Source: Candidatus Omnitrophota bacterium | GTDB taxonomy: Bacteria > Omnitrophota > Omnitrophia > Omnitrophales > Aquincolibacteriaceae | DNA: 64,000 bases | Reading direction: 5' to 3' | NCBI GenBank assembly: GCA_016196565.1 | Contig: JACPXK010000033.1 | Span: 1 to 64,000 of the forward strand | In this document: positions 42,429 through 50,908 of the stretch, piece after piece | How the letters are laid out: each line of letters starts with the position of its first letter | Numbering within the stretch: position 1 is the stretch's first letter | Notes under the pieces: generated by a model | Told to the model about the DNA's origin: nothing | What the model saw: the letters and a program-made list of their open reading frames with translations, nothing else | Databases searched by the model: none | Position numbers and translations under genes: made by a program

Positions 42429-45400
42429 ATGAAACTCTCCCTTTTTAAAAAAGTGCCGGCGATTTTTATTCTCTCGACGTTTCTCATAAATGTCGCTCAG
42501 CCTCCCCTCGTTGCGAATTCGCCAAAGGCATATGAAGCAATCTCCATTCCTGAAAGGTTCGGCAAAATTGAAGAATCATTTTCAGGAAAATCGGACAAAA
42601 CCATCATCTACATTCAAGACGCCCACGATTCGCTGGAAGCCCAGGAAAATATTGCAAAGATTATCGGCTACCTTGTTGAGCATTACGGCGTGAAAACTGT
42701 TTTTGAGGAAGGCTATGAAGGAACAGTCCCAACAGACCAATATTTCAGTTTCATCAAAGACCCCGCCCTTAAAGAAAAAATTTCTTACTTTCTCATGGAC
42801 AAGCTCAGGCTCGGTGGAGCCGAATACGCTCACGTCAACCGCAAAAAGGATTTCAATCTGATTGGAGCCGACAGCATCAAACTTCACCTTGAGAATATTA
42901 AACAATATCAGCGATCAGCCAAACACAAAGCTGAGACGCAAAAAGAGTTGGATGCAATAAGCAGAGAGATCAAACGGCTGGCAGATCAGCATTTCCCGAA
43001 AGAACTCAAGGAATGGATGAAGCTGAAAGAACGGTTTGATGACGGCAAACTGGACTTGTTGACGTACCTCAAACGTATGGCGGCATTAAATCCTTCACTT
43101 GCGATTCCTACGCATATCAATCTGCTTCTTCGCGCTGAGAGCGAAAAAGATCAGAAAGCGATTCAGATCGCCAAAGAAATGGATTCAAAAATTTTGTTCC
43201 GAGAAATCGATCTTTTGGAAAATCGTATTGCCGATCACTTTCTCAAAAACAAAAGAGACCGAAGAGTATTTCAACACTATAAAAGTGTTGGCCTCCTAAG
43301 ACGCCTCAGCGATATTCGGCTCTCTCATGACGAATATGAACTGGTAAAAACAACCCTTCGGGAATTGAACACTGAGAACTTTGCGCGCTCCATTGTTGAG
43401 ATGACTGGCAAGTCAATCGTCCTATCCAAACGGTGGGAGCAAAACATTCAGAATGCCATGCGATTTTACGAGATTGCCGAGACAAGAGATCAACTCGTTA
43501 TAAGAAGCCTTGATACATTCTTAGCTTCACCCGATGAAAAGCTGGCTGTCATGGTTTTCGGTGGATTTCACAAGCATAGACTTCAAGAAATCCTAAAACG
43601 GAAACATATTTCTTATGTTACCATGTCGCCCAAAATCACGGCTATCAGCGAAGTCCATCAGCGATATTATCAGGAACTGATGTCTGTTGGTCGGCTTTCC
43701 TTTGAGCCGCCTTCGTATGTCCGAACCGCTGCTCCTGCGGGACGTGCAGTTGAAGTTATTGCTGATCCTCGTTCTTATCTTCTCGAAATGTCAGTTTTTC
43801 CCCAAGAATTGAAAGAAGCCATTCGCTCTGAGATGCGAAATGAATTTAAGCTAAAAAATATTCATTTGACAAAATTAGGCGAAAAAAATGTCAGCGCATA
43901 TGGAGTCAATAGTTTGGTTATTTCTTCGATTTGGAAAATGGTTCGGGACGGCCTAAACTTAGAATTACCACTTAAAGAGCCAGCTTTTAGCATTGCCGAT
44001 AAATTTGCTTTTATTGATAGGTCATGGAAGATCGAAATAACCCAACGTAAGGATGATCAGAAAATAATCGATGTTCATATATATTTGAATACGGGCACAG
44101 GTTCCGATCCAGCCGCTTCTGCTAATGTCCTCGGCGCGGATGTTGCCCAATTAATCAACCGGTTTAAGGCCGACCTTTCTTTGGTATCCGTCTTTGAACT
44201 CGCTCTTCGAAGTATTTATAAAGATAGAAGTCCAAACGAAGATTTTTTTAAAGAAATTCTCTTTTCCAATTTTGGTCAAGATCGGAAAGGCCGGCTGCCT
44301 TATGACGTAGGCTTTGAGGGACAAGAAATCAAAATCGACCGAGATTTTATGATGTTGATCATTCGAAAGAGAAAGGACCTTGAGACAGCGGCAAGAGAAA
44401 TATATTCTAATTCCTTATCTGCCTTCGGGGTTACGTCTAGTGAAGAATTTTCTGTTTTGATTGAAAGATGGAGAAAGATGAAGGGGCCTATAGCCGAAAA
44501 TCAGGAACTCTTAGATTCACTCATACGGACCTACCGAGACAATATTACAGCTCAAGCTGTAGCAGATGAGCAAGATAAACAGGCGAGAGCAAGAACACTT
44601 CAAGAGCAAAAACGCAAGCCATTCGGGGGAGGTGATTTTGGTATTAATGATTTTAATTTGCCTAAATGGGCTAAGGGTTTTGAAATATTGACCAACCTAG
44701 AAGCAAAGGTAATTTATGCGATCGCCACCGATGATTTTGGTATTTATTTTGGAAAACCCAAAAAGAATTCTCTTTATCAGGATCATGTTGACCATTTTTT
44801 TGGAGTGTTCAATGCTAAACAACGGGATGTTTGGAACATTGAGGCGTTATTTGAAAACTATTTCTTAGACGGAGTCCATATTGCCTGGAGCAAACTAAAT
44901 GAACCTAAGCAACAGGAGCAGATGCGTCAATTGGTTGCATGGCGTAAAGCTTTTTATTCTTTGTCTAACAAGCTGCTTTATGCGGCAGGGCGAGCCCCGC
45001 TCGTTGAGCTTCGTGAATTGGTTCCTAACACTGGTGGACATAGGTATATTTACCGGGTTCCTATAAAAGATTTGTATCTTATTTACTTTGATGAGAAAAC
45101 GTTTGCGAAGAATATGGGATTAATCGCCTTGTTTAAGGAGGAACGGTTATGGCTTTTGGATCACAAAGGCAATCCGCAAGAATGGTCGCCGCTATTACAC
45201 GATGGAGAAACAATATCGGTTTCAGGATTTGGAACGAAACAGCAAATACTTTCTAATGCTACAATCACACGACGCGGCGATAAGCTTGATTTTGAGATGC
45301 CCGAATCTTCCTCACTTGGAAGTATTTTTATTTCTCAAAAAATTAAACCTCGCCGCTCCGAAGTGCGCCAATCGTCTCCAATAGCCATCAATGCTGATTT

Positions 45401-45914
45401 TCTAAAATTGATTTCAAAATCTCAGGATATTCCCGCCTCTTTATTTTTTGATTACAATGAAATTAAAGAAAAAACTGGCTCATTAAGAAAAGGATTGTTG
45501 GCCTTGTCTCATCTGACGCAAGGAAGCAAGCTTAAACTCGTAATTCACAGTGCTGATCGGACTGATCTAGAATTGAAGGAGTTTCGGGATTTAGGAGTTG
45601 AGGTAACGCAAGGAGGGTTAGAAAAGGCTTTTGGTGCCTTTGGAGAGAAATTCAATGGGCGTAATGTGAACGCTTCCACAAAGGCCGAGTTTCTCAAAAA
45701 ACAACTTGCTTCCTTATCCGGATTGAAACTGAAGCATATTCTTGTTCAAGATGAAAGCGAAATTTGGGCCGCTTATCTTCGCGCCATCACAAATCCCGAT
45801 CAACCGGTTCCAGGGCTGGCCGATTCTCACGGCTACTATGAAGTGGTTGGAGAATTCCTCAGGTCTGAGCTTCGTAGCTATCAAGCAAGCCTCGTCATTG
45901 AGATGGCGGCCTAA
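42429..45914 (+). CDS. Large secreted protein with ChaN/TraB-like N-terminal domain
   Basis: 1161 residues from ATG 42429 (an in-frame TTG lies at 42414; no clear SD for either). A signal peptide or anchor spans residues 1-30. Residues about 55-440 hold KTIIYIQDAHDSLEAQENI, VKTVFEEGYEG and, at the end, LAVMVFGGFHKHRLQEILKR, a pattern reminiscent of the ChaN/TraB/Tiki hydrolase-like fold. The middle (about 440-760) and the part after 790 are unrecognised; VELRELVPNTGGHRYIYRV and RSEVRQSSPIAIN occur near 860 and 985. The C-terminus (KLVIHSADRTDLELKEFRDL to VIEMAA) looks like a separate alpha/beta domain. Proteins of this style are, from memory, common in Omnitrophota. Function unknown. Confidence 0.6.
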   Translation: MKLSLFKKVPAIFILSTFLINVAQPPLVANSPKAYEAISIPERFGKIEESFSGKSDKTIIYIQDAHDSLEAQENIAKIIGYLVEHYGVKTVFEEGYEGTVPTDQYFSFIKDPALKEKISYFLMDKLRLGGAEYAHVNRKKDFNLIGADSIKLHLENIKQYQRSAKHKAETQKELDAISREIKRLADQHFPKELKEWMKLKERFDDGKLDLLTYLKRMAALNPSLAIPTHINLLLRAESEKDQKAIQIAKEMDSKILFREIDLLENRIADHFLKNKRDRRVFQHYKSVGLLRRLSDIRLSHDEYELVKTTLRELNTENFARSIVEMTGKSIVLSKRWEQNIQNAMRFYEIAETRDQLVIRSLDTFLASPDEKLAVMVFGGFHKHRLQEILKRKHISYVTMSPKITAISEVHQRYYQELMSVGRLSFEPPSYVRTAAPAGRAVEVIADPRSYLLEMSVFPQELKEAIRSEMRNEFKLKNIHLTKLGEKNVSAYGVNSLVISSIWKMVRDGLNLELPLKEPAFSIADKFAFIDRSWKIEITQRKDDQKIIDVHIYLNTGTGSDPAASANVLGADVAQLINRFKADLSLVSVFELALRSIYKDRSPNEDFFKEILFSNFGQDRKGRLPYDVGFEGQEIKIDRDFMMLIIRKRKDLETAAREIYSNSLSAFGVTSSEEFSVLIERWRKMKGPIAENQELLDSLIRTYRDNITAQAVADEQDKQARARTLQEQKRKPFGGGDFGINDFNLPKWAKGFEILTNLEAKVIYAIATDDFGIYFGKPKKNSLYQDHVDHFFGVFNAKQRDVWNIEALFENYFLDGVHIAWSKLNEPKQQEQMRQLVAWRKAFYSLSNKLLYAAGRAPLVELRELVPNTGGHRYIYRVPIKDLYLIYFDEKTFAKNMGLIALFKEERLWLLDHKGNPQEWSPLLHDGETISVSGFGTKQQILSNATITRRGDKLDFEMPESSSLGSIFISQKIKPRRSEVRQSSPIAINADFLKLISKSQDIPASLFFDYNEIKEKTGSLRKGLLALSHLTQGSKLKLVIHSADRTDLELKEFRDLGVEVTQGGLEKAFGAFGEKFNGRNVNASTKAEFLKKQLASLSGLKLKHILVQDESEIWAAYLRAITNPDQPVPGLADSHGYYEVVGEFLRSELRSYQASLVIEMAA

Positions 45915-45972
45915 TAAAAATCGAGGACAAGAATTGAGGGCAAACTCCGAAAGCAATCGCGGTAAATCGCGG

Positions 45973-45990
45973 GACATTGTGGACAATGTC
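45973..45990. repeat. Perfect inverted repeat GACATTGT-GG-ACAATGTC
   Basis: Eight-bp arms around two bases in the 390-bp gap between the long protein and rplU. It could be a protein-binding site. The rest of the gap (45915-46240) holds no gene I can support. Confidence 0.5.
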
Positions 45991-46242
45991 GGGCGACCAA
46001 GATTTTTCGCAACGGAAGAAATTTGAGTCAGATCGGACAAACTTGGCGCAAATTGGAAAACCCAACGGTCGCCCCTCATGACCCAAAGGCCGTTGGTCTC
46101 CTCCACCTCATTCCCGCCCTTCCGGATGACATGGTAACTTGCCTAAACACAATAATAAATGCGAGAGTTTGGGAAATGCTGGAAATGACAGGTCGCATAA
46201 CTCTTTGCCGTGAAAGCAGTTATCGCCCAGAGGAAATGGAGA

Positions 46243-46271
46243 TTGACAGCTAAGGGCATATTCCATAAGAT
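46243..46271 (+). promoter_or_regulatory. Sigma-70-type promoter of rplU-rpmA-obg
   Basis: TTGACA (46243-46248), 17-bp spacer, TAAGAT (46266-46271); start near 46278. This favours the ATG at 46305 as the rplU start, since an upstream in-frame ATG at 46272 would precede the transcript. Confidence 0.75.
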
Positions 46272-46304
46272 ATGCGCCTATTTGAGGTTAAGAGAAAGGC
46301 CAAA

Positions 46305-46625
46305 ATGTCTAAATACGCGATTATTACCACCGGTTCAAAGCAATACCGGGTAGAACCTAAAGATGTCATTGAAGTTGAGAAACTAAGCCTTCCTGAAAAT
46401 CAGAAAGAAATCAGCCTTAATCAGGTTCTTTTCATTCGTGACGGGGAAAAATTTCATGTGGGAAATCCCGAAGTCAAGGGAGCAAGTGTCGTTTGTGATT
46501 ATTTGGGGGAGTTCCGCGGGCCCAAAGTGATTTCGCTCAAATACCGCCGCCGCAAGGCCTCACGCCGCAAAAAGGGACACCGTCAGGATCTTGTCAGGCT
46601 TCTCGTCAAAGAAATTAAAATCTAA
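46305..46625 (+). CDS. rplU: Ribosomal protein bL21
   Basis: 106 residues: MSKYAIITTGSKQYRVEPKD, VLFIRDGEKFHVGNPEVKGA and KVISLKYRRRKASRRKKGHRQDLV are canonical. It binds 23S rRNA in the large subunit. Start chosen by the promoter position and the AAAGG at 46295. rpmA follows after 17 bp. Confidence 0.97.
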   Translation: MSKYAIITTGSKQYRVEPKDVIEVEKLSLPENQKEISLNQVLFIRDGEKFHVGNPEVKGASVVCDYLGEFRGPKVISLKYRRRKASRRKKGHRQDLVRLLVKEIKI

Positions 46626-46642
46626 TCGAATAGGGAAATAAA

Positions 46643-46888
46643 ATGGCACATACAAAAAGTCAGGGCAGTACCACTAACGGACGCGATTCAAATTCCAAGC
46701 GTCTCGGAGTCAAAGCTTACGGCGGCCAGTTTGTCACGGCCGGAAGCATTATCGTCCGCCAGCGCGGGAATCGTTTCCATGCCGGGCTTTTTGTCGGACG
46801 CGGCAATGATTTCACGCTTTTTGCAAAATGTGATGGCGTGGTTGAATTCAAGACCAATAAAACGGTCAGTATTATCCCGTCCAATTAA
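46643..46888 (+). CDS. rpmA: Ribosomal protein bL27
   Basis: 81 residues: [40 protein letters not shown] and [20 protein letters not shown]. The N-terminus that reaches the peptidyl transferase centre is present without the cleavable extension of Firmicutes; its usual HKKG reads HTKS here. A terminator-like hairpin follows. Confidence 0.97.
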   Translation: MAHTKSQGSTTNGRDSNSKRLGVKAYGGQFVTAGSIIVRQRGNRFHAGLFVGRGNDFTLFAKCDGVVEFKTNKTVSIIPSN

Positions 46889-46904
46889 ATTCGAATTTAC
46901 CATC

Positions 46905-46941
46905 AAAGGGTCCGGCCTAAAAGGGTTGGGCCCTTTTTGTT
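46905..46941 (+). terminator. Rho-independent terminator or attenuator between rpmA and obg
   Basis: AAAGGG-T-CC-GG-CC pairs with GG-TT-GG-G-CCCTTT around a TAAAAG loop, followed by TTTTTGTTTCT. It lies 10 bp before the obg ATG, so it may set the ratio of ribosomal proteins to Obg rather than end the operon completely. Confidence 0.72.
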
Positions 46942-46950
46942 TCTAATCTT

Positions 46951-47922
46951 ATGCTCATCGATCATGTTCATGTATTAGTTCAGGCAGGAAGCGGGGGAAA
47001 AGGCTGTGAAAGCTTTTTCCGCCGCACCGATAAAAAGGCTGTTCCTTGGGGAGGCGACGGGGGAACAGGTGGCGCGGTCATTTTTCGTTCCTCGACGAAT
47101 GCCCCTTCGCTTTCCAGCTTCCGTTTAAAACAGTATTTGATTGCCGCGTCGGGCGGGCATGGAGGAAGCAACCGGAAGCGTGGGAGAAATGGCGAAGACC
47201 TTATCATTCAGGTTCCTCCCGGCACGCGAATCATTGACCGGGAAAGAAAATTTTTGATTCGCGATTTGGTCAAAGATGGAGAAGAAGTCATCGTCCTTGA
47301 AGGTGGACGCGGAGGCCTCGGCAATTATGGAAACAAAGAGCCGTCTCCAGGAGAAAAAGGCGGAGTTCTGGATTTGGAGCTCAGCTTCCGGCTCATGGCG
47401 GATTTTTTTCTGGTCGGTCTTCCCAATTCCGGAAAGTCCACGCTTTTAAATCATCTTACGCGTTCGCATGCCAAGGAAGAGTCCTATCCTTTTTCTACGA
47501 AGTCTCCGGAGCTGGGAGTTTATGAAATTTCCGATATGGAAAAAGTCACGCTTTGTGAGCTGCCTTCCGTCTATGCCGGGTCCCATGAAGGCCGGGGCAT
47601 GGGATCGGGTTTTTTGAGGCATTTGGAAAATGCCAAGGCCGTTTTATACATGCTTGATCCGGTTTCAAAGTTTGCCGGATCTTTAACCGAGGGGCTTCGC
47701 ATTTTAAGAAAGGAAGTCGAAATATTTAATAAAGAATTCCTGAAAATTCCTTACGGCGTCGTCATTAATAAAATGGATATGCCGGAAGCCAAGGAAAAGA
47801 CGAAAAAATTTTCAGCCGGGCGCGGGATCCCTAAATTTTTCATCTCCGTCAAAACCGGCGAAGGGATGGATGCGTTGACGGAATTTTTAAAGGAAAGGTA
47901 CGAACTGGCGACCCATGCGTAA
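46951..47922 (+). CDS. obg: Obg-family GTPase with divergent G3 motif
   Basis: 323 residues. The glycine-rich Obg domain (1-150) has QAGSGGKGCESFFRR, PWGGDGGTGGAVIF and ASGGHGGSNRKRGRNGED. The G domain has a normal G1 (FLVGLPNSGKSTLLNHL, 153-169), switch I YPFSTKSPELGV and G4 NKMD (about 270). The G3 motif, normally DxPG, reads ELPS (203-206), so both the magnesium-coordinating Asp and the switch II Gly are replaced. No C-terminal OCT domain. Obg acts in 50S assembly; whether this copy hydrolyses GTP normally is open. Confidence 0.93.
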   Translation: MLIDHVHVLVQAGSGGKGCESFFRRTDKKAVPWGGDGGTGGAVIFRSSTNAPSLSSFRLKQYLIAASGGHGGSNRKRGRNGEDLIIQVPPGTRIIDRERKFLIRDLVKDGEEVIVLEGGRGGLGNYGNKEPSPGEKGGVLDLELSFRLMADFFLVGLPNSGKSTLLNHLTRSHAKEESYPFSTKSPELGVYEISDMEKVTLCELPSVYAGSHEGRGMGSGFLRHLENAKAVLYMLDPVSKFAGSLTEGLRILRKEVEIFNKEFLKIPYGVVINKMDMPEAKEKTKKFSAGRGIPKFFISVKTGEGMDALTEFLKERYELATHA

Positions 47923-49048
47923 TCAACTTCAAAACGTCCGAAAAGTTGTGATCAAAGCCGGAACCAGTATTTTGACCTCGGAACGCACCGGCCTTTTTTC
48001 CTCCCAGAGCCTGAGAAGATTGGGCGGCCAGATTTTAACGCTTGTCGATCAAAAGAAGGAAGTGGTTCTTGTGAGTTCCGGAGCTATTGCCTGCGGCATG
48101 GAAGCCCATCACATGACCCAGCGGCCCAAGGAAATGGCGCTTTTGCAAGCTTGTGCGGCGATCGGCCAAGGGAAATTGATGCATGCTTATGAGAAATTAT
48201 TTTCCCGCAAAGGCCTTCACACGGCCCAGCTTCTTTTGACCCGGGACGGACTTGAAACCCGCAAACGATTCCTGATGGCAAGACAAACCTTGAAAACACT
48301 CCTTCGCATGAAAGATTCGAATGCGCGCATGAGTGTCCTTCCGATTGTGAATGAAAACGACACGATGGCGACGGAAGAAATTGCCTTTGGCGATAATGAT
48401 ATTCTCGCGGTTCATGTGGCCCATTTGATTCAGGCGGATTTGCTGATTATTTTGTCGGATGTGGACGGTTTTTTTCTTAAAGACGGTTCGCGGCTCCGCC
48501 AGGTTTCTCAAAAAGAAGAAATTGATCAGGAATTAATGCGCCATCTTAAAGACAAAGCGAAAAATAAAACCGTGGGCGGCATGAAAGCGAAACTTTCGGC
48601 GGCGCGTGTTGCCATGCGGCTTGGCATTCCGCTTTTGATGGTAAACGGTCACAGGCCGGGAATTGTGATTAAAGCTTTGGCCGCCGAAGATGTGGGGACC
48701 TTTTTTCTTGCGGGCCGTAAGAACAAAAATGACCGTAAAAACTGGATTGCCTTTTCAGCCGCCCGGCGGGGGACTATCGTGATTGATCCGGGCGCTTCGC
48801 ATGCCCTTCACGACAACCATCGAAGTTTGCTCCCGAGCGGGGTAACGAAGGTCCGGGGCCATTTTGAGCAAGGCGATGTGGTGGAACTCGAAAGCATTTC
48901 GGGCGATGTGCTCGGCCGCGGAGTGGTGCGGTATTCCAGCCGGGAAATCGGTCAGCTGGCCGGAAAAAAAACGAATGAAATTGAGTCCGCCTTAGGGTAT
49001 AAACTTTGTGACGAAATCATTCATCGTAACGATTTGGTGATTTGGTGA
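47915..49048 (+). CDS. proB: Glutamate 5-kinase
   Basis: 377 residues. The amino acid kinase domain has VVIKAGTSILTSE (normally KxGS), VLVSSGAIACGM, NENDTMATEEIAFGDNDILAVHVAHLIQADLLIILSDVDGF (about 145-186) and GGMKAKLSAARVAM. The C-terminal PUA domain (about 285-370) shows GTIVIDPGASHAL, LLPSGVTKVRGHFEQGDVVEL. It makes glutamyl phosphate, the first step to proline, and is normally feedback-inhibited by proline. Overlaps obg by 8 bp and proA by GTGA. Confidence 0.95.
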   Translation: MRNQLQNVRKVVIKAGTSILTSERTGLFSSQSLRRLGGQILTLVDQKKEVVLVSSGAIACGMEAHHMTQRPKEMALLQACAAIGQGKLMHAYEKLFSRKGLHTAQLLLTRDGLETRKRFLMARQTLKTLLRMKDSNARMSVLPIVNENDTMATEEIAFGDNDILAVHVAHLIQADLLIILSDVDGFFLKDGSRLRQVSQKEEIDQELMRHLKDKAKNKTVGGMKAKLSAARVAMRLGIPLLMVNGHRPGIVIKALAAEDVGTFFLAGRKNKNDRKNWIAFSAARRGTIVIDPGASHALHDNHRSLLPSGVTKVRGHFEQGDVVELESISGDVLGRGVVRYSSREIGQLAGKKTNEIESALGYKLCDEIIHRNDLVIW

Positions 49049-50307
49049 AAGCCTCTTGGGAAAAATCAATACTTGATATGCTCCGCCACGCGCGCGAAGC
49101 TTCCGGACCGGTCGCTCAATTTTCAGCCGCATTGAAGAAAAAAATCTTAAAAGAAATTGCCCGCAAGCTTAAAAATCAAACCTCTCAAATCCTTCGTGAA
49201 AATGCCAAGGACCTCCGGGAAGCCGAAAAAAATGGACTCAGTTCCGCCATGATCGATCGCCTTACTTTGACGCCGGCTCGTATTGCGGATATGGCCAAGG
49301 GTGTCGAAGCCGTGGCCGCACTTCCTGACCCGATCGGAAAAATTACGGCAAGCTGGACCCGTCCGAACGGGCTCCGCATTTCCCGGGTGACGGTTCCACT
49401 CGGTGTGATTCTTATTATTTACGAATCCCGGCCGAATGTGACGGTGGAATGCGCCTCCCTTTGTTTTAAAAGCGGCAATGCCGTTATTTTGCGGGGAGGA
49501 AAAGAGGCTTTTCATTCCAACCGTGTGCTTGTGAAAATTTTTACGGAGGTTTTCAAACGCCGCCGGCTGCCTGCCGGCTGCGTTAATTTTGTCGAAACCA
49601 CGGATCACGATGCCGTGGATTTTCTTTTAAAACGCGATCAGGATATTCATCTTGTTATTCCGCGGGGCGGGGAAGCGCTTATCCGGAAAGTGGCCCAGAC
49701 TTCCCGTATTCCCGTCATCAAGCATTATCAGGGAATTTGTCATGTGTATGTCGATAAGAAAGCCGATCTTAAAAAGGCGCTCGCGATTGCTTACAATGCG
49801 AAAATGCAAAGGCCCGGAGTTTGCAATGCCATGGAAACCCTTCTTGTTCATGAAAAAATCGCAAAAAAGTTTCTTCCTCAGATCGGAGAAAAATTGCGCG
49901 AAGGCGGTTGTGAAGTGCGGGCGGATCAAAAAACACGCAGGTTTCTTCCTTGGGCTAAAACGGCCAAGGCAGCGGATTATGGCCATGAATTTCTGGATAA
50001 AATTCTGGCGGTTAAGGTGGTTCCGGATTCTGATGCGGCCATGGCACATATTGAGCGCTTTGGTTCGCAGCATACCGATGCCATTGTGACTGAAGACCGC
50101 AAAGCGGCCGACCGCTTCAAAAAGCAGGTGGATTCTTCTTCCGTGATGGTCAATGCCTCCACCCGTTTTTCCGATGGCTTTCAATACGGCTTCGGCGCGG
50201 AGATCGGCATTTCGACGGATAAAATTCATGCCCGGGGTCCGATGGGGCTTGAAGGTTTGACCTCTTATAAATATGTTGTGGAGGGACATGGCCAAGTCCG
50301 TTCATGA
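49045..50307 (+). CDS. proA: Gamma-glutamyl phosphate reductase
   Basis: 420 residues from the GTG at 49045. LGVILIIYESRPNVTVECASL, LCFKSGNAVILRGGKEA, PVIKHYQGICHVYVDK, the catalytic Cys in KMQRPGVCNAMETLLVH (about residue 258) and the end GFGAEIGISTDKIHARGPMGLEGLTSYKYVV (about 385-415) define ProA. It reduces the ProB product to glutamate semialdehyde. ProC is not in the window. Overlaps nadD by 20 bp. Confidence 0.95.
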   Translation: MKASWEKSILDMLRHAREASGPVAQFSAALKKKILKEIARKLKNQTSQILRENAKDLREAEKNGLSSAMIDRLTLTPARIADMAKGVEAVAALPDPIGKITASWTRPNGLRISRVTVPLGVILIIYESRPNVTVECASLCFKSGNAVILRGGKEAFHSNRVLVKIFTEVFKRRRLPAGCVNFVETTDHDAVDFLLKRDQDIHLVIPRGGEALIRKVAQTSRIPVIKHYQGICHVYVDKKADLKKALAIAYNAKMQRPGVCNAMETLLVHEKIAKKFLPQIGEKLREGGCEVRADQKTRRFLPWAKTAKAADYGHEFLDKILAVKVVPDSDAAMAHIERFGSQHTDAIVTEDRKAADRFKKQVDSSSVMVNASTRFSDGFQYGFGAEIGISTDKIHARGPMGLEGLTSYKYVVEGHGQVRS

Positions 50308-50908
50308 AACCGAAAGCGGAAAAAAGTTTAAGATCGGAATCCTGGGCGGCACCTTTGATCCTATTCATCTCGGGCATTTGAGTCTGGCCCGGCACGCCCA
50401 AAAACAATTTCATTTAGACAAAATTCTTTTTATTCCCGCATTTATTCCCCCGCATAAGGCCTCCCGCCGCGACCTTACTCCCGCGCCTTATCGCTACCGT
50501 ATGGTAGAATTGGCCATTCAAAAGGAACCGGGTTTTGAGATTTCTGATTTAGAACTTAACCGTCCCGATATTTCTTATACCGTAGATACCTTAAGGGATC
50601 TTGAAAAGAAATACCCGCGAAGTGAATTTTATTTAATCGTAGGTTCTGATACCCTTGCGGAAATTCCGGGCTGGCATGAAGGGGAAGAAATTATGAAAAA
50701 GATCCATTTTTTGGCGGCACGGCGCGAGGCCGGAAAAAAAATCGATATTCCCCCGGATAAAATCGCTTGGATTGATATGCCGGTTTGTGAAATTTCTTCT
50801 TCCACCATCCGAAGTTGTCTGGAAAAAGGACAACAAACAAGCCAGTGGCTTCCGCCGAGCGTCGAGGCTTACATCCTGGAAAACAAACTGTACCGGACCC
50901 ATTCCTGA
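50288..50908 (+). CDS. nadD: Nicotinate-nucleotide adenylyltransferase
   Basis: 206 residues from ATG 50288 (50273 is an alternative). GILGGTFDPIHLGHLSLA (about 18-35) is the nucleotidyltransferase motif, then FIPAFIPPHK, YRMVELAIQ, DTLRDLEKKYP, FYLIVGSDTLAEIPGWHE and the ISSSTIRSCL motif near the end. It makes deamido-NAD. The obg-proB-proA-nadD order recalls the common obg-nadD linkage. The last base of its stop is the first of the next ATG. Confidence 0.94.
   Translation: MAKSVHETESGKKFKIGILGGTFDPIHLGHLSLARHAQKQFHLDKILFIPAFIPPHKASRRDLTPAPYRYRMVELAIQKEPGFEISDLELNRPDISYTVDTLRDLEKKYPRSEFYLIVGSDTLAEIPGWHEGEEIMKKIHFLAARREAGKKIDIPPDKIAWIDMPVCEISSSTIRSCLEKGQQTSQWLPPSVEAYILENKLYRTHS

Noticed and set aside
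45714..46106. Minus-strand 130-residue frame over the end of the long protein gene
   Set aside because: Mostly antisense to a well-supported coding sequence; no SD or motif.
46023..46253. Plus-strand 76-residue reading frame upstream of rplU
   Set aside because: TTG start without SD, no recognisable family, and its end runs into the -35 box of the rplU promoter. A decayed coding remnant cannot be excluded.
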